A DNA stretch of 64,000 nucleotides from CAMLOF01 sp041913045 (GTDB taxonomy: Bacteria > Pseudomonadota > Gammaproteobacteria > Burkholderiales > Burkholderiaceae_C): assembly GCA_041913045.1 (NCBI GenBank), contig JAYSGB010000015.1, forward strand, positions 14,390-78,389, read 5' to 3'. The notes under the pieces are model-generated. The model was not told the DNA's origin, made no database searches, and saw only the letters and a list, made by a program, of their open reading frames with translations. Shown one piece after another: positions 54,001 to 62,155 of the stretch (position 1 is the first letter of the stretch; each line of letters starts with the position of its first letter). A program made the position numbers and the translations under genes.

Positions 54001-54166
54001 CGACCATGGCACGGAAGTTGAAGGGGGGGTCTTCGTCCTGGCCGAGCTGGAAGTAGGCCGCAAAGCCCAGCACGAGCAGCACGACCATCAAGTAGCGCGT
54101 CAGCGGTTGATGGTTCAACGCCCACTCGGACAAGTTGAAACGGGAACGGGTTGAGGTGTCGCTCAT
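51029..54166 (-). CDS. RND efflux pump, inner-membrane permease (AcrB/MexK family)
   Basis: 1045 residues, normal for HAE-RND or close relatives. Twelve membrane helices are arranged as 1+5, twice, with two large periplasmic loops. The paired aspartates of the proton relay are in LGLLVDDAIIAVEMMVRKLE (about residues 405-424). The N-terminus NLSEWALNHQPLTRYLMVVL and QLGQDEDPPFNFRAM resemble TriC/MexK-type pumps, which tend to export biocides or solvents. It follows the adaptor gene by 23 bases. No outer-membrane factor gene is nearby, so it must use one encoded elsewhere. Confidence 0.92.
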   Translation of the reverse strand: MSDTSTRSRFNLSEWALNHQPLTRYLMVVLLVLGFAAYFQLGQDEDPPFNFRAMVVRAYWPGATAQQMAEQVADKLEKTLQEVPYADIIRSYSKPGETLIIFQVADSSPGKELQQIWYTVRKKIGDMRGTLPSGVVGPYFNDEFGDVYGVIYALQGEGFSSAELKDEADRIRQELLGVNNVAKVELFGAQDEKIYIEVSRRRLATLGLDMNQVLEQLGQQNAVAPAGVVQTPQDAVAVRVVGAFHSVDELRAMPIRAANGVQLRLGDVAEVRRDYVDPPQTKVLHNGRDTIALGVSMAKGGDIIALGKALKAELTLIERSLPAGMQLVQVQDQPATVATSVNEFVKVLIEAVVVVLLVSFLSLGLHRNPHGSGWRRYTLDARPGLVVFITIPLVLAMTFLVMQYWGIGLHKISLGSLIIALGLLVDDAIIAVEMMVRKLEEGHSIMRAATFTWDLTAMPMLTGTLITAAGFLPIGFAKSTVGEYTFAIFAVTATALVLSWIVSVYFVPYLGVKLLKVKPHTGPVAEVFDGPFYIRFRRIVDWCVEHRWLTIGITLLTFVLGLAGMSQVQQQFFPDSNRPEIMVDIWLPEGTSFAANEEVTRRVEARFQQVDGVQHVTTWVGSGLPRFFLPLDQIFPQTNVSQFLLMTEDLKERDRLVNELPVLMAKEFPEVRGRVKLLASGPPVAYPVQFRVVGPDPTLLRERADQVKQVMRSSPNTRGVNDNWNESVKVVRLEVDQTKARALGVSSASIAQTARIALSGNTVGQYRDGDKLIDIVLRQPLAERDAVSELANAYLPTASGKPVPLTQIARPVFSWEPGVMWRENREYAITVQGDIVAGLQGATVTNELQPAVRALEAEWARQGGPAYRVDVAGTVAESSKGSSSIAAGMPMMLFIIFTLLMLQLHSFSRAMLVFLTGPLGMAGVAMALLLLNRPFGFVALLGVIALMGMIMRNSVILIDQIEQDREQGVPAWDAIVEAAVRRLRPIVLTAAAAVLAMIPLSRSVFWGPMAVAIMGGLIVATVLTLLALPAMYAAWFRVRRQPITP

Positions 54167-54189
54167 GGGTGAATCTCCAGGCGGTGGTG

Positions 54190-55302
54190 TCAGCGTGCAG
54201 TCTCAGGGCCGTAACGAACCACCCGCTGGCCTTCGTTCAGCACATGCGTACCTGCCACAACCACCTCGTCGCCGGGTTGCAGCCCCTGTGCAATCAGCAC
54301 AAGGTTTCCGTCGACACCAGCCACCTGCACCGGGCGCGCACGTACCACGCTCTGTGCCGTGTCATAAACCCAGACCGCGCTACCTTGGCCTGCCTGGCCG
54401 GTCTGGCGCCAGAGGGCACTGGTAGGCAAACGCACGGCAGCCAAGGCCGCGGCCTGCGCCGGCTTGATGCGGACCGTCGCCGTGGCACCAAGCGGTGGCT
54501 GAACGTCACCTTCGAGGGACACCTTGACGGCATAGGTCCGCGTGACAGGGTCTGCACTCGCCGCAACCTCACGCACTCGTCCAGGCAACTTGGTGGAGCC
54601 ACCGTTCGCCTGTTGAGTCCACAAAACCACCTCGGCCGATTGCCCTTGCCGGATGGCTAACACGCGGTCCTCTGGCAACGCCAGCACGGCGTCTCGCGGG
54701 CCGTTTCGTGCCAGTCGCACAACGGGCGCTCCGGCCGCAACCACTTGACCCGGCTCGGCATCCACCCCCACGACGACGCCATCCGCGTCGGCCAGCAACC
54801 GGGCATACGCAGCCTGGTTGCTCTGCACACTGGCCTGGGCCTGTGCTTGCTCCAGGGTGGCTTGCGCCGCCTTGAGGGACGCCTCGCGCCGCTCAAGTTC
54901 AGCCCCGCTGATGAAACCTTGCTGGCGCAAAGCCTCAAAGCGACGGAAATCTGCCGCGGCCAGGTCACGTTGCGTTTGCGCTGCCTTGACCTGCGCCGCC
55001 GCCGCATCTGCGCCCGAACGCAAGTCCTGCGCGTCCAGCATCGCCAGCATCTGGCCTGCTTTGACGGTCATGCCCACTTCGGCCGGGCGCTGCATCAGCT
55101 TGCCGCCTACTCGGAAACCCAGGCGCGATTCGGTACGGGCCCTGATGTCGGCCGCGTACTCCTGCTCGCCCGAAATGGCCTGCCCCTCCACCTTCAAGAG
55201 CTTGACGGCTCGAATGGGTTCTTCTGGCGGCGCCGACGGCGAGCAAGCGGCAAGGGCCGCGACCAGGTTGAGCAGGATGGGCAAAGCAAAGGACCGGGGC
55301 AT
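54190..55302 (-). CDS. RND efflux periplasmic adaptor (membrane fusion lipoprotein)
   Basis: 370 residues. The signal peptide ends in a lipobox, LVAALAAC (Cys at about residue 20), so it is a lipoprotein. The fusion-protein core follows: RLGFRVGGKLMQRPAEVGMT (barrel-sandwich), a coiled-coil hairpin rich in alanine, glutamine and glutamate (about 95-165), then GVVVGVDAEPGQVVAAGAPV and the beta-barrel. It links the RND permease to an outer-membrane channel. A 22-bp inverted repeat lies 20 bases upstream of its start. Confidence 0.92.
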   Translation of the reverse strand: MPRSFALPILLNLVAALAACSPSAPPEEPIRAVKLLKVEGQAISGEQEYAADIRARTESRLGFRVGGKLMQRPAEVGMTVKAGQMLAMLDAQDLRSGADAAAAQVKAAQTQRDLAAADFRRFEALRQQGFISGAELERREASLKAAQATLEQAQAQASVQSNQAAYARLLADADGVVVGVDAEPGQVVAAGAPVVRLARNGPRDAVLALPEDRVLAIRQGQSAEVVLWTQQANGGSTKLPGRVREVAASADPVTRTYAVKVSLEGDVQPPLGATATVRIKPAQAAALAAVRLPTSALWRQTGQAGQGSAVWVYDTAQSVVRARPVQVAGVDGNLVLIAQGLQPGDEVVVAGTHVLNEGQRVVRYGPETAR

Positions 55303-55321
55303 GGTGAAGCACCTCGAGAAA

Positions 55322-55343
55322 TTAATGACCGGCTGGTTATTAA
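55322..55343. promoter_or_regulatory. Operator-like palindrome in the efflux/hpnC divergent region
   Basis: TTAATGACC, four bases (GGCT), GGTTATTAA: a 9+4+9 inverted repeat with one mismatch, whose core ACCGGCTGGT is typical in style of TetR-family operators. It sits between the efflux adaptor start and hpnC. No regulator gene is adjacent. Confidence 0.55.
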
Positions 55344-55430
55344 CGGCAAATGATAACCGAAGCCGGGCGCCTCATGGAACCCAAAGCGGTTGCACCGAGC
55401 GTTCTGCGGCGCTGTGGCAACATCCACCAA

Positions 55431-56267
55431 ATGCAAGGCGTTGAGCACTACGAAAACTTTCCTGTGGCGTCGTGGCTGTGTCCGCCACGGCTGCGTGCCC
55501 CCATCACGGCCATCTACCGTTTCGCGCGTACAGCGGACGACATTGCTGACGAAGGAGACGCGCCCGCGCAAACCCGTTTGGACACCTTGAGGGCGTACCG
55601 CACCGAACTTCTTGCCAGCCTTAAAGGTGCGGCCTCCGGGACGCAAAATTGGCCGGAAGTGTTCAGTCTCCTGGCCCGTCAGGCAATCGATCACAAGCTG
55701 CCCACACAACCGCTGCTGGACTTGCTGGACGCCTTTGAACAGGACGTGCGCTACACAGCCCAAGGCCGCCGATACAACGATCTGCCTGAGTTGATGGATT
55801 ACTGCAGCCGCTCGGCCAATCCGGTGGGAAGGCTGCTGCTCCACCTGTACGGAGTCAACGACGCCCGGTCATTGCAGGAGAGCGACGCCATCTGCAGTGC
55901 GCTGCAACTGATCAACTTCTGGCAGGACCTGGGACAGGATCTGGCGCGGCAACGCTACTACTTGCCGCTAGACGCAATGCAGCGCCATGGCATAGAGGAA
56001 AGCGTTCTTGCCCCCGACCGTGACAATCAAAACGCCCAGGCCATGGTGCGCGAACTTACAGACCACGCGCGCGGCTTGATGCTCGCCGGGGCTCCGTTGG
56101 CCTTGCGCCTGCCGGGGCGGGTTGGTTGGGAACTGCGCCTCGTGGTTCAAGGTGGTTTGCGCATACTGGACAAGATAGAGGCGCTGCAATGGCGTACCTG
56201 GCAACGGCGTCCACGGCTTCATGCCACGGATGTGGCCGTGATGCTCTGGCGCACGGCGCGGATGTGA
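55431..56267 (+). CDS. hpnC: Squalene synthase-like protein HpnC
   Basis: 278 residues from the ATG at 55431 (MQGVEHYENFPVASWLCPPR), where family similarity begins. In-frame ATGs at 55350 and 55374 would add 27 or 19 non-conserved residues and run into the operator region, so the start is uncertain. It is a trans-isoprenyl diphosphate synthase-fold protein with the aspartate-rich motif FARTADDIADEGD (near residue 35) and FWQDLGQDLARQRYYLP (near 165). In the HpnCDE route, HpnC converts hydroxysqualene-pathway intermediates after HpnD. It is first in hpnC-hpnD-hpnE. Confidence 0.9.
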   Translation: MQGVEHYENFPVASWLCPPRLRAPITAIYRFARTADDIADEGDAPAQTRLDTLRAYRTELLASLKGAASGTQNWPEVFSLLARQAIDHKLPTQPLLDLLDAFEQDVRYTAQGRRYNDLPELMDYCSRSANPVGRLLLHLYGVNDARSLQESDAICSALQLINFWQDLGQDLARQRYYLPLDAMQRHGIEESVLAPDRDNQNAQAMVRELTDHARGLMLAGAPLALRLPGRVGWELRLVVQGGLRILDKIEALQWRTWQRRPRLHATDVAVMLWRTARM

Positions 56268-56307
56268 GCACCTTCGGTACACTCGCGGTGCCCCACACCT
56301 GCCACGC

Positions 56308-57174
56308 ATGACGCCACAAGACTACGTTCAACAAAAAGCCGCTGCTTCGGGCAGCAGCTTCTACTACGCTTTCCTTTTTCTCCCGCCACAGCGGCGTGCG
56401 GCCATCACCGCCTTCTACGCCTTCTGCCGAGAGATCGACGATGTGGTGGACGAGGTGAGCGACCCTGGTGTGGCGCAAGCCAAGCTGGACTGGTGGCGCA
56501 AGGAGGTGGCTCAGACGTTTTCAACCAACGGGCGGGCGCCAGACCACCCCGCGCTGCAGGCCTTGATGCCGCACCTTGGAACGTATGCAATAGAGGCCCA
56601 CCATCTGCTCCAGATCATTGACGGCTGCCAGATGGACCTGGATCAGTCGCGTTACCTGGACTACGCCAACCTGCAACGCTACTGTCATCTGGTGGCTGGC
56701 GTGGTAGGCGAAGTGGCCGCTCGCATCTTTGGCCAGACGGATGCACAAACCACCGAATACGCGCACCGGTTGGGGCTGGCCTTCCAGTTGACCAACATCA
56801 TCCGCGATGTTGGCGAGGACGCCGTGCGAGGGCGCATCTACCTGCCGGTGAACGAGCTGCAGCGGTTCGACGTGAAGGCCCACGAACTGCTCAAGCGGGG
56901 AAGTGCCAGCGACGGCACATTCAACGACCGTTTCAAGGCGTTGATGGCCTTTCAGATTGAGCGCGCACTGACCACCTACGACGAAGCTTTGGCACTGCTG
57001 CCGTCAGCCGACCGCAGAACACAGAAGCCGGGCCTGATGATGGCCAGCATCTACCGCACGCTGCTGCGCGAAATTTCCACCGACCCCATGCTGGTACTGA
57101 CGCAACGTGTGAGCCTGACGCCCTTGCGCAAGTTCTGGCTGGCCTGGAAGGTGCAGGCGCTGGGGCGGCTGTGA
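56308..57174 (+). CDS. hpnD: Presqualene diphosphate synthase HpnD
   Basis: 288 residues. It condenses two farnesyl diphosphates to presqualene diphosphate. The two aspartate-rich motifs are intact: FCREIDDVVDEVSD (about residue 41) and LTNIIRDVGEDAVRGRIYLP (about residue 167). It starts 40 bases after hpnC and overlaps hpnE by 4 bases. Confidence 0.94.
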   Translation: MTPQDYVQQKAAASGSSFYYAFLFLPPQRRAAITAFYAFCREIDDVVDEVSDPGVAQAKLDWWRKEVAQTFSTNGRAPDHPALQALMPHLGTYAIEAHHLLQIIDGCQMDLDQSRYLDYANLQRYCHLVAGVVGEVAARIFGQTDAQTTEYAHRLGLAFQLTNIIRDVGEDAVRGRIYLPVNELQRFDVKAHELLKRGSASDGTFNDRFKALMAFQIERALTTYDEALALLPSADRRTQKPGLMMASIYRTLLREISTDPMLVLTQRVSLTPLRKFWLAWKVQALGRL

Positions 57175-58517
57175 ACCAGGAAGAACGGCGCCTGGCCATT
57201 GTGGGCGGCGGCTGGGCGGGGCTGGCCACTGCCGTACGGGCGGTGGAACGGGGCTGGCAAGTCAGCGTATTTGAAGCGTCACGACACTGGGGTGGAAGGG
57301 CTCGCGCACTTGAAATTCCCTGGCCTGTTGATTTGCCCAACCCTGAAGGACTGCCCGTTCTGCGGCTGGACAATGGCCAGCATATCTTGATTGGCGCCTA
57401 CACGGACACGCGGCGCATGATGCAGAAAGTGGGCGTGCCCGAGGAGCGAGCGCTGTATGCCATGCCGCTGAGTCTCCGGTTCCCCGATGGGCATGGCTTT
57501 GCCACGCCGCCATGGGCACGGCGTTGGCCAGCACCGCTGGACGTGTTGGCAGGCATTGCCACGGCGACGGGCTGGACGTGGGGTGAGCGTTGGTCGTTCT
57601 TGCAGGCCACCTTGAGTTGGCGGCTGCGCGGGTTCGAGTGCGACCCCGAGATGACCGTTGAACGTCTGTGCGGAAACCTGCCGGAACGGGTGAGACAAGA
57701 CATCATCGACCCGCTGTGCGTGGCAGCCCTCAATACTCCTATGGGGCAAGCCAGCGCCCAGGTATTCCTGCGGGTGTTGCGCGACTCCCTGCTGGGTGAA
57801 GCCCTGCTTCCTTACCGAAGTGCAGACCTGCTGCTGCCGATGAAGGATCAGGGCAGCCTGTTCCCTGACAAGGCCGTTGAGTGGCTCACGGAACAGGGCG
57901 CCGAACTCAATCTGGGACAACGCATCCTGGGCCTGCGGCCACACGCCAAGGGCTGGCAGGTCCAGGGTACCTCAGACCGTGCTTACCAACATGTGGCCTT
58001 GGCCTGCCCCACGGCTGAAGCGGCCCGCCTGGTACGCCAACTGGCGCTTCCCGGCGACCAAGCCCAGGAATGGCTGCGGGCAGCTGAAAGTCTGCAGTAC
58101 GAGCCTATTGCCACCACCTACGTGCTGACGCAGCATGCCCCAGCCTGGCCAGACACCCTGCCCATGCTGGCGCTACGCAGCGGTCCAGCGCAGTTCGTGT
58201 TCAACCGCTCCCGTCTGGGAGGCCCGAGCGGCTTGCTGGCTTTCGTGAGTAGCGCCTGCCGGTTGGACAGGGAAGCCCTTCAGTGCGCCGTATTGACCCA
58301 GGCACGCGAACAACTTGGCCTGCAAGATGCCCAAGCCCTGCTGACGGTGGCGGAAAAACGCGCCACGTTTGCCTGCACGCCCGGTTTGAAGCGGCCGGGT
58401 CATCAAGTCGCTGCAGGCCTGTGGGCGGCGGGTGATGCCATAGATGGACCCTACCCGGCCACGCTTGAAGGTGCCGTACGCAGCGGTTTGGCTGTAGCGG
58501 ACAGTCTGCCGCAATAA
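57171..58517 (+). CDS. hpnE: Hydroxysqualene dehydroxylase HpnE
   Basis: 448 residues from a GTG at 57171 that overlaps the hpnD stop by 4 bases. It is a FAD-dependent amine oxidase-like enzyme with the dinucleotide motif LAIVGGGWAGLATAVRAVER (residues 8-27) and GGRAR just after. It reduces hydroxysqualene to squalene, completing the three-enzyme route. The C-terminal FAD contact is in AGDAIDGPYPATLEGAVRSG. No squalene-hopene cyclase gene is in the window, so the end product (hopanoid or carotenoid-like) is not shown here. Confidence 0.93.
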   Translation: MNQEERRLAIVGGGWAGLATAVRAVERGWQVSVFEASRHWGGRARALEIPWPVDLPNPEGLPVLRLDNGQHILIGAYTDTRRMMQKVGVPEERALYAMPLSLRFPDGHGFATPPWARRWPAPLDVLAGIATATGWTWGERWSFLQATLSWRLRGFECDPEMTVERLCGNLPERVRQDIIDPLCVAALNTPMGQASAQVFLRVLRDSLLGEALLPYRSADLLLPMKDQGSLFPDKAVEWLTEQGAELNLGQRILGLRPHAKGWQVQGTSDRAYQHVALACPTAEAARLVRQLALPGDQAQEWLRAAESLQYEPIATTYVLTQHAPAWPDTLPMLALRSGPAQFVFNRSRLGGPSGLLAFVSSACRLDREALQCAVLTQAREQLGLQDAQALLTVAEKRATFACTPGLKRPGHQVAAGLWAAGDAIDGPYPATLEGAVRSGLAVADSLPQ

Positions 58518-58538
58518 AACGACACCCCCTGTAAAGCG

Positions 58539-59183
58539 TCATCCCCTGGCGCGCAAGGCCAGGTAGGCCGGGCGGTTCACGCAGCGCAGCACCCATTCGT
58601 GAACCAAGGGGAACTCGTCCATCAGGTGACGCGCCGGGCGCGCCCAGTTGACCACGCTAGCCACACAAATGTCGGCCACGGTAAAGCGCTCGGCCGCCAG
58701 GTACGACCAACCACGCGCCGCCTGTGCGGCCAGATGCTGCTCCAGCACACGCAGAGGCACACGCAGGCGCTTTTCGGCCTGCTCGGCCAAGTCGGGCTTG
58801 CGCTGCTCCTGCGGCATCGTCATGCGGTGCATCAGCACGGTCAGCGCGTCTTTTTCCACCTCGGTCACTGTCCAGAATGCCCAGCGCAGGGCTTCGGCGT
58901 CTTCCAGTGGGCTGGACGGTGAAACGCCCTCGCCCTTGCCGTGGTGTCGGGCAATGTAAAGCGCGCAGGCCATCGACTCCCACACCACCACCTGCCCTTC
59001 GGGCCGGTCATCCAGCACCACGGGGATGTGCCCGTTGGGGTTGAGCGCCAGGAATTCAGGGGTGCGCGTGGAACCGCCCTGGTAGGGCGTGGGTTCGTGG
59101 CGGTAGGCCAGGCCCAGCTCTTCGGCGACCCAAAGCGGGCGGATGGCACGTGACGCAACGATGCCGTGAATGGTCAGACTCAT
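58539..59183 (-). CDS. Glutathione S-transferase family protein
   Basis: 214 residues from the ATG at 59183, preceded by GGAG. An upstream GTG is less likely. The thioredoxin-like N-terminal domain (1-80) shows GIVASRAIRPLWVAEELGLA, LALNPNGHIPVVLDD and VVWESMACALYIARHH, with a serine in the likely activating position. The helical C-terminal domain has YLAAERFTVADICVASVVNW. Substrate unknown. It is convergent with hpnE and 35 bases downstream of the HAD gene's end. Confidence 0.9.
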   Translation of the reverse strand: MSLTIHGIVASRAIRPLWVAEELGLAYRHEPTPYQGGSTRTPEFLALNPNGHIPVVLDDRPEGQVVVWESMACALYIARHHGKGEGVSPSSPLEDAEALRWAFWTVTEVEKDALTVLMHRMTMPQEQRKPDLAEQAEKRLRVPLRVLEQHLAAQAARGWSYLAAERFTVADICVASVVNWARPARHLMDEFPLVHEWVLRCVNRPAYLALRARG

Positions 59184-59218
59184 GCGGGTCTCCACAGATC
59201 AGAAACGAAAAAAGGGAT

Positions 59219-59917
59219 TCAGCGAAGCAGAGATTCGCACAGGGCGTGCAGGTCGCTCACCACCAAGTGTGGCTGGTGCGGGGCATGCGGCCAGTCGTGT
59301 CCGGCACGGTTGACCCACGCGGTCTGCATGCCTGCGCCCAGGCCTCCGAGCACATCCAGCGCAGCGTCGTCCCCCACGTGCAAGACAGCTTCAGGGGCCA
59401 CACCGGCCTGGCGTGCCGCCACCTCGAAGATGTGCGGATCAGGCTTACCAACGCCCACCTCGCGTGCAGTCACGTGCGCGTGGAAATGCTGGCCGATGCC
59501 GACCCGGTGCACATCGGCATTGCCGTTGGACAAGGCCACCACGGGGTAACGCGCTGCCAAGGCCTCCAGGGCTGGAAGCGCGTCGTCGTACAGGGTGACT
59601 CGATGACGCTGCTCGAAGAACACCTCAAACGCGGGCTCGGCCAGTGCCGGATCATCACCAGCCCGGCGCAAACCCAGGCGGATGGATTCACGCCGCAGCA
59701 GTGACAGGTCGTGCGCCATGTGCGCCCATTGCTGTTCCACTTCTGCCCGAACGGCCCGGCGGTTGCCCGCGTCGCCTAAAAAGGCGGCAGTGGCAGGAGC
59801 CTGCTCGCGCAGCCAGTCCAGCAGCACCTGTTCGGCGCGTTCGATGGTGGGCCAGACGGGCCACAAGGTGTCGTCCAGATCGAGGGTGATGGCCTTGATG
59901 CGTGATGGGTCGAGCAT
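59219..59917 (-). CDS. HAD-superfamily hydrolase
   Basis: 232 residues from the ATG at 59917 (MLDPSRIKAITLDLDDTLWP). Longer in-frame readings extend into hemH and are rejected. Motif I is DLDDTLWP (nucleophile D), motif II is VVALSNGNADV, motif III has the lysine of GVGKPDPHIF and motif IV is HVGDDAALDVLGG. It is a phosphatase-type HAD protein with a helical cap. Substrate unknown. It is divergent from hemH with 19 bases between the start codons. Confidence 0.9.
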   Translation of the reverse strand: MLDPSRIKAITLDLDDTLWPVWPTIERAEQVLLDWLREQAPATAAFLGDAGNRRAVRAEVEQQWAHMAHDLSLLRRESIRLGLRRAGDDPALAEPAFEVFFEQRHRVTLYDDALPALEALAARYPVVALSNGNADVHRVGIGQHFHAHVTAREVGVGKPDPHIFEVAARQAGVAPEAVLHVGDDAALDVLGGLGAGMQTAWVNRAGHDWPHAPHQPHLVVSDLHALCESLLR

Positions 59918-59936
59918 AGGTGGGGGAGAATACCGC

Positions 59937-61028
59937 ATGGCTTTCCGAAAAGAACCCCCGTACAACCATGGGCAGACAGCCCGAACAGGTATTCTGCTGT
60001 GCAACCTTGGCACACCAGAAGCGCCCACCGCCAGCGCCCTGCGCAGATACCTAGCGGAGTTCCTGAGCGATCCGCGTGTGGTGGAGATTCCCAAGCCCAT
60101 CTGGTGGCTGATCCTGCATGGGATCATCCTGCGGGTGCGCCCGGCCAAATCCGCCGCCAAGTACGCCACTGTGTGGACGCCCGAAGGCTCCCCGCTGAAG
60201 GTGTGGACCGAGAAACAGGCCACCCTTTTGCGCGGCTACCTGGGCGAGCGCGGCCACAAGCTGGAAGTGCGCTACGCCATGCGCTACGGCCAACCCTCCA
60301 TAGCCAGCCAGCTCGATGCGATGAAGGCCGCTGGCTGCACGCGGATACTGGTGGTACCCGCCTACCCCCAATACAGCGGCGCAACGGTGGCAAGCGTGCT
60401 GGATGCGGTTTTTGCCTGGGGCAAACAGGTGCGCCACCTGCCGGAACTGCGCTTCGTCAACCGCTACCACGACGACGCGGGCTACATCGACGCGCTCAAG
60501 GTTTCCGTGCAGCAGCACTGGATGGCGCATGGCCGCCCCGACAAGCTCGTGATGAGCTTCCACGGCATGCCCGAGCGCACCCTCTACCTGGGCGATCCGT
60601 ACCACTGCGAATGCCACAAGACAGGCCGCCTGCTGGCCGAGGCGCTGGGCCTCAAGCCCGAGGAGTACGTTGTGACCTTCCAGTCCCGCTTTGGCAAGGC
60701 GAAGTGGCTGGAGCCGTACACCGAACCGACCCTCATCGCGCTGGGCAAGGCCGGCGTGGGCCGCGTAGACGTTGTCTGCCCCGGCTTTGCCGCGGACTGC
60801 ATAGAGACTCTGGAAGAGATTGACCAGGAAGCGCGCGAAGCTTTCATGCACGCGGGTGGCAAGGCCTTCCATTACATCCCCTGCCTGAACGACAGCGCAC
60901 CCTGGTTGCGCGCCTTGAGCGACCTGTGCGAACGCCACCTGAGCGGCTGGCCAACCAAACAAGAGCCTGATGCGCAGGCCGCCATGGCCAGCCGAGCCCG
61001 TGCCGTGGCCATGGGCGCCAAAGCCTGA
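59937..61028 (+). CDS. hemH: Ferrochelatase
   Basis: 363 residues from the ATG at 59937, with a strong GGGGGAG 15 to 9 bases upstream. It inserts ferrous iron into protoporphyrin IX, the last step of heme synthesis. Family stretches are ILLCNLGTPEAPTASALRRY at the N-terminus, VVPAYPQYSGATVASV, the catalytic histidine region LVMSFHGMPERTL (about residue 207) and VVCPGFAADCIETLEEI with the catalytic glutamate. The C-terminal 30 residues are variable. Confidence 0.96.
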   Translation: MAFRKEPPYNHGQTARTGILLCNLGTPEAPTASALRRYLAEFLSDPRVVEIPKPIWWLILHGIILRVRPAKSAAKYATVWTPEGSPLKVWTEKQATLLRGYLGERGHKLEVRYAMRYGQPSIASQLDAMKAAGCTRILVVPAYPQYSGATVASVLDAVFAWGKQVRHLPELRFVNRYHDDAGYIDALKVSVQQHWMAHGRPDKLVMSFHGMPERTLYLGDPYHCECHKTGRLLAEALGLKPEEYVVTFQSRFGKAKWLEPYTEPTLIALGKAGVGRVDVVCPGFAADCIETLEEIDQEAREAFMHAGGKAFHYIPCLNDSAPWLRALSDLCERHLSGWPTKQEPDAQAAMASRARAVAMGAKA

Positions 61029-61037
61029 GGCGCGCGC

Positions 61038-61340
61038 GTGGCTGAAATCAGCATCCGGCGCCCACACCAGCTGGGGCTGGATGCTGCGCGCGCACTCACC
61101 GATCAGTGGATCGCTGGTGGCCAGCAGCGCTTTGGCCTGAACTGCGAATTGACCCGGACCTCAACTGCTGATGTGGTGAAGTTCAGCCGAACAGGTCTGT
61201 CCGGTGTGCTCACCGCCTCCGCAACGTCGTTTGAACTTCAGGCCCATCTGGGTTTTCTGCTCAGCGCCTACCAGGGCCGCATTGCCGATGAAATAGAGCG
61301 CCAGCTAGACGCCGCGCTGAACACAAGCAGCGGCAGCTAG
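61038..61340 (+). CDS. Polyhydroxyalkanoic acid system family protein
   Basis: 100 residues from a GTG at 61038 with GAGG upstream. It begins MAEISIRRPHQLGLDAARAL and ends in LDAALNTSSGS. The pattern fits the small PHA-granule-associated family (often called PHA_gran_rgn), for which a role in polyhydroxyalkanoate granules has been proposed. It is 9 bases after hemH and may be cotranscribed. Function is family-level only. Confidence 0.75.
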   Translation: MAEISIRRPHQLGLDAARALTDQWIAGGQQRFGLNCELTRTSTADVVKFSRTGLSGVLTASATSFELQAHLGFLLSAYQGRIADEIERQLDAALNTSSGS

Positions 61341-61355
61341 TACGGCACCCTCCTT

Positions 61356-61991
61356 TCATCGGGAGCACAGGCCGTCAAAGCAGGTCTGCACCACCCAGTC
61401 GATGATCTGTTCGTTCGAATATTGACCCGTTCCCTTCAGGAACCCCAAGACCGGATCGCACGCCCTTGCATAAAGGGTGTAGAGAACAACGATGGGCGGC
61501 AGGCCGGCTTGAAGATCACCCTCGGCCTGCGCCGCCTCAATCCAGCTTCCCAGGCGTTCGCTGATAGCCATCAACAACTCGATGTAGGCCGTATTCACCT
61601 CCAGCGCGGCCCGCAGCGACGAATTCTGGCTTGGCAATGAAGGCATCTCGCCCGCGAGTTGGACTTGCATCGTCCAGCGCGCCACGTTCTTCAAGCGTTG
61701 CAACGGCGGCGCCTGGTCATCCAGCGAGTCAAGAAACGCCATCGCGCGCTGCATGACGCGCACCATCGCCGCTGCAGCCAGGTCTTCCTTGCTCGGAAAG
61801 TGCCGGTAGAGGCTGGCTTTGGCAATCCCCACCTCTGCAGCCACCTCGTCAACGGTCATGGCATCAAACCCCTTTTCCGCCAGCAAGCGGTTCACAGCCG
61901 ACACGATCGCGTCCTCCCGGGCCAACTGCATCTGCTGACGAAAAGAGCGCTTTACCGGTGAGGCGGGCGTGGCATCGGTTTGACTGGTCAT
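61356..61991 (-). CDS. TetR/AcrR family transcriptional regulator
   Basis: 211 residues. The N-terminal helix-turn-helix (about 28-70) is typical: AIVSAVNRLLAEKGFDAMTV, VGIAKASLYRHFPSKEDLAA. The C-terminal ligand-binding and dimer domain is not specific to a known effector. It is divergent from the fasciclin-domain gene, with a 17-bp inverted repeat between them (62058-62074), and convergent with the PHA-system gene. It could autoregulate and control the fasciclin gene; this is inference from layout. Confidence 0.9.
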   Translation of the reverse strand: MTSQTDATPASPVKRSFRQQMQLAREDAIVSAVNRLLAEKGFDAMTVDEVAAEVGIAKASLYRHFPSKEDLAAAAMVRVMQRAMAFLDSLDDQAPPLQRLKNVARWTMQVQLAGEMPSLPSQNSSLRAALEVNTAYIELLMAISERLGSWIEAAQAEGDLQAGLPPIVVLYTLYARACDPVLGFLKGTGQYSNEQIIDWVVQTCFDGLCSR

Positions 61992-62057
61992 GGGACAAAT
62001 ATATCTATGCAGATTGAAAGGCAGCAGGCTAAAACCATACTACCAGAACAACTATTG

Positions 62058-62074
62058 AACTAATCAGTCTAGTT
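62058..62074. promoter_or_regulatory. Operator-like inverted repeat between tetR-type gene and fasciclin gene
   Basis: AACTA, seven bases, TAGTT, containing ACTAATCAGTCTAGT, which has the form of a TetR-family operator. The surrounding 165 bases are AT-rich compared with the genes and probably hold both divergent promoters. Confidence 0.5.
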
Positions 62075-62155
62075 TTTTACTTTTTGGTTATTATTTATCC
62101 ACACCAGTCCATTTCGGTGTGCCCTTTACCTTCTTCAACCACTCTGGAGTTCGAC

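Noticed and set aside
55350..55430. Upstream ATGs as the start of hpnC
   Set aside because: The added residues are not family-like and overlap the divergent control region; neither has a clear ribosome site. Not fully excluded.
62058..62074. The TetR-type gene at 61356-61991 as repressor of the efflux operon
   Set aside because: Its own operator-like repeat does not resemble the palindrome at 55322-55343, and the genes are 6 kb apart.
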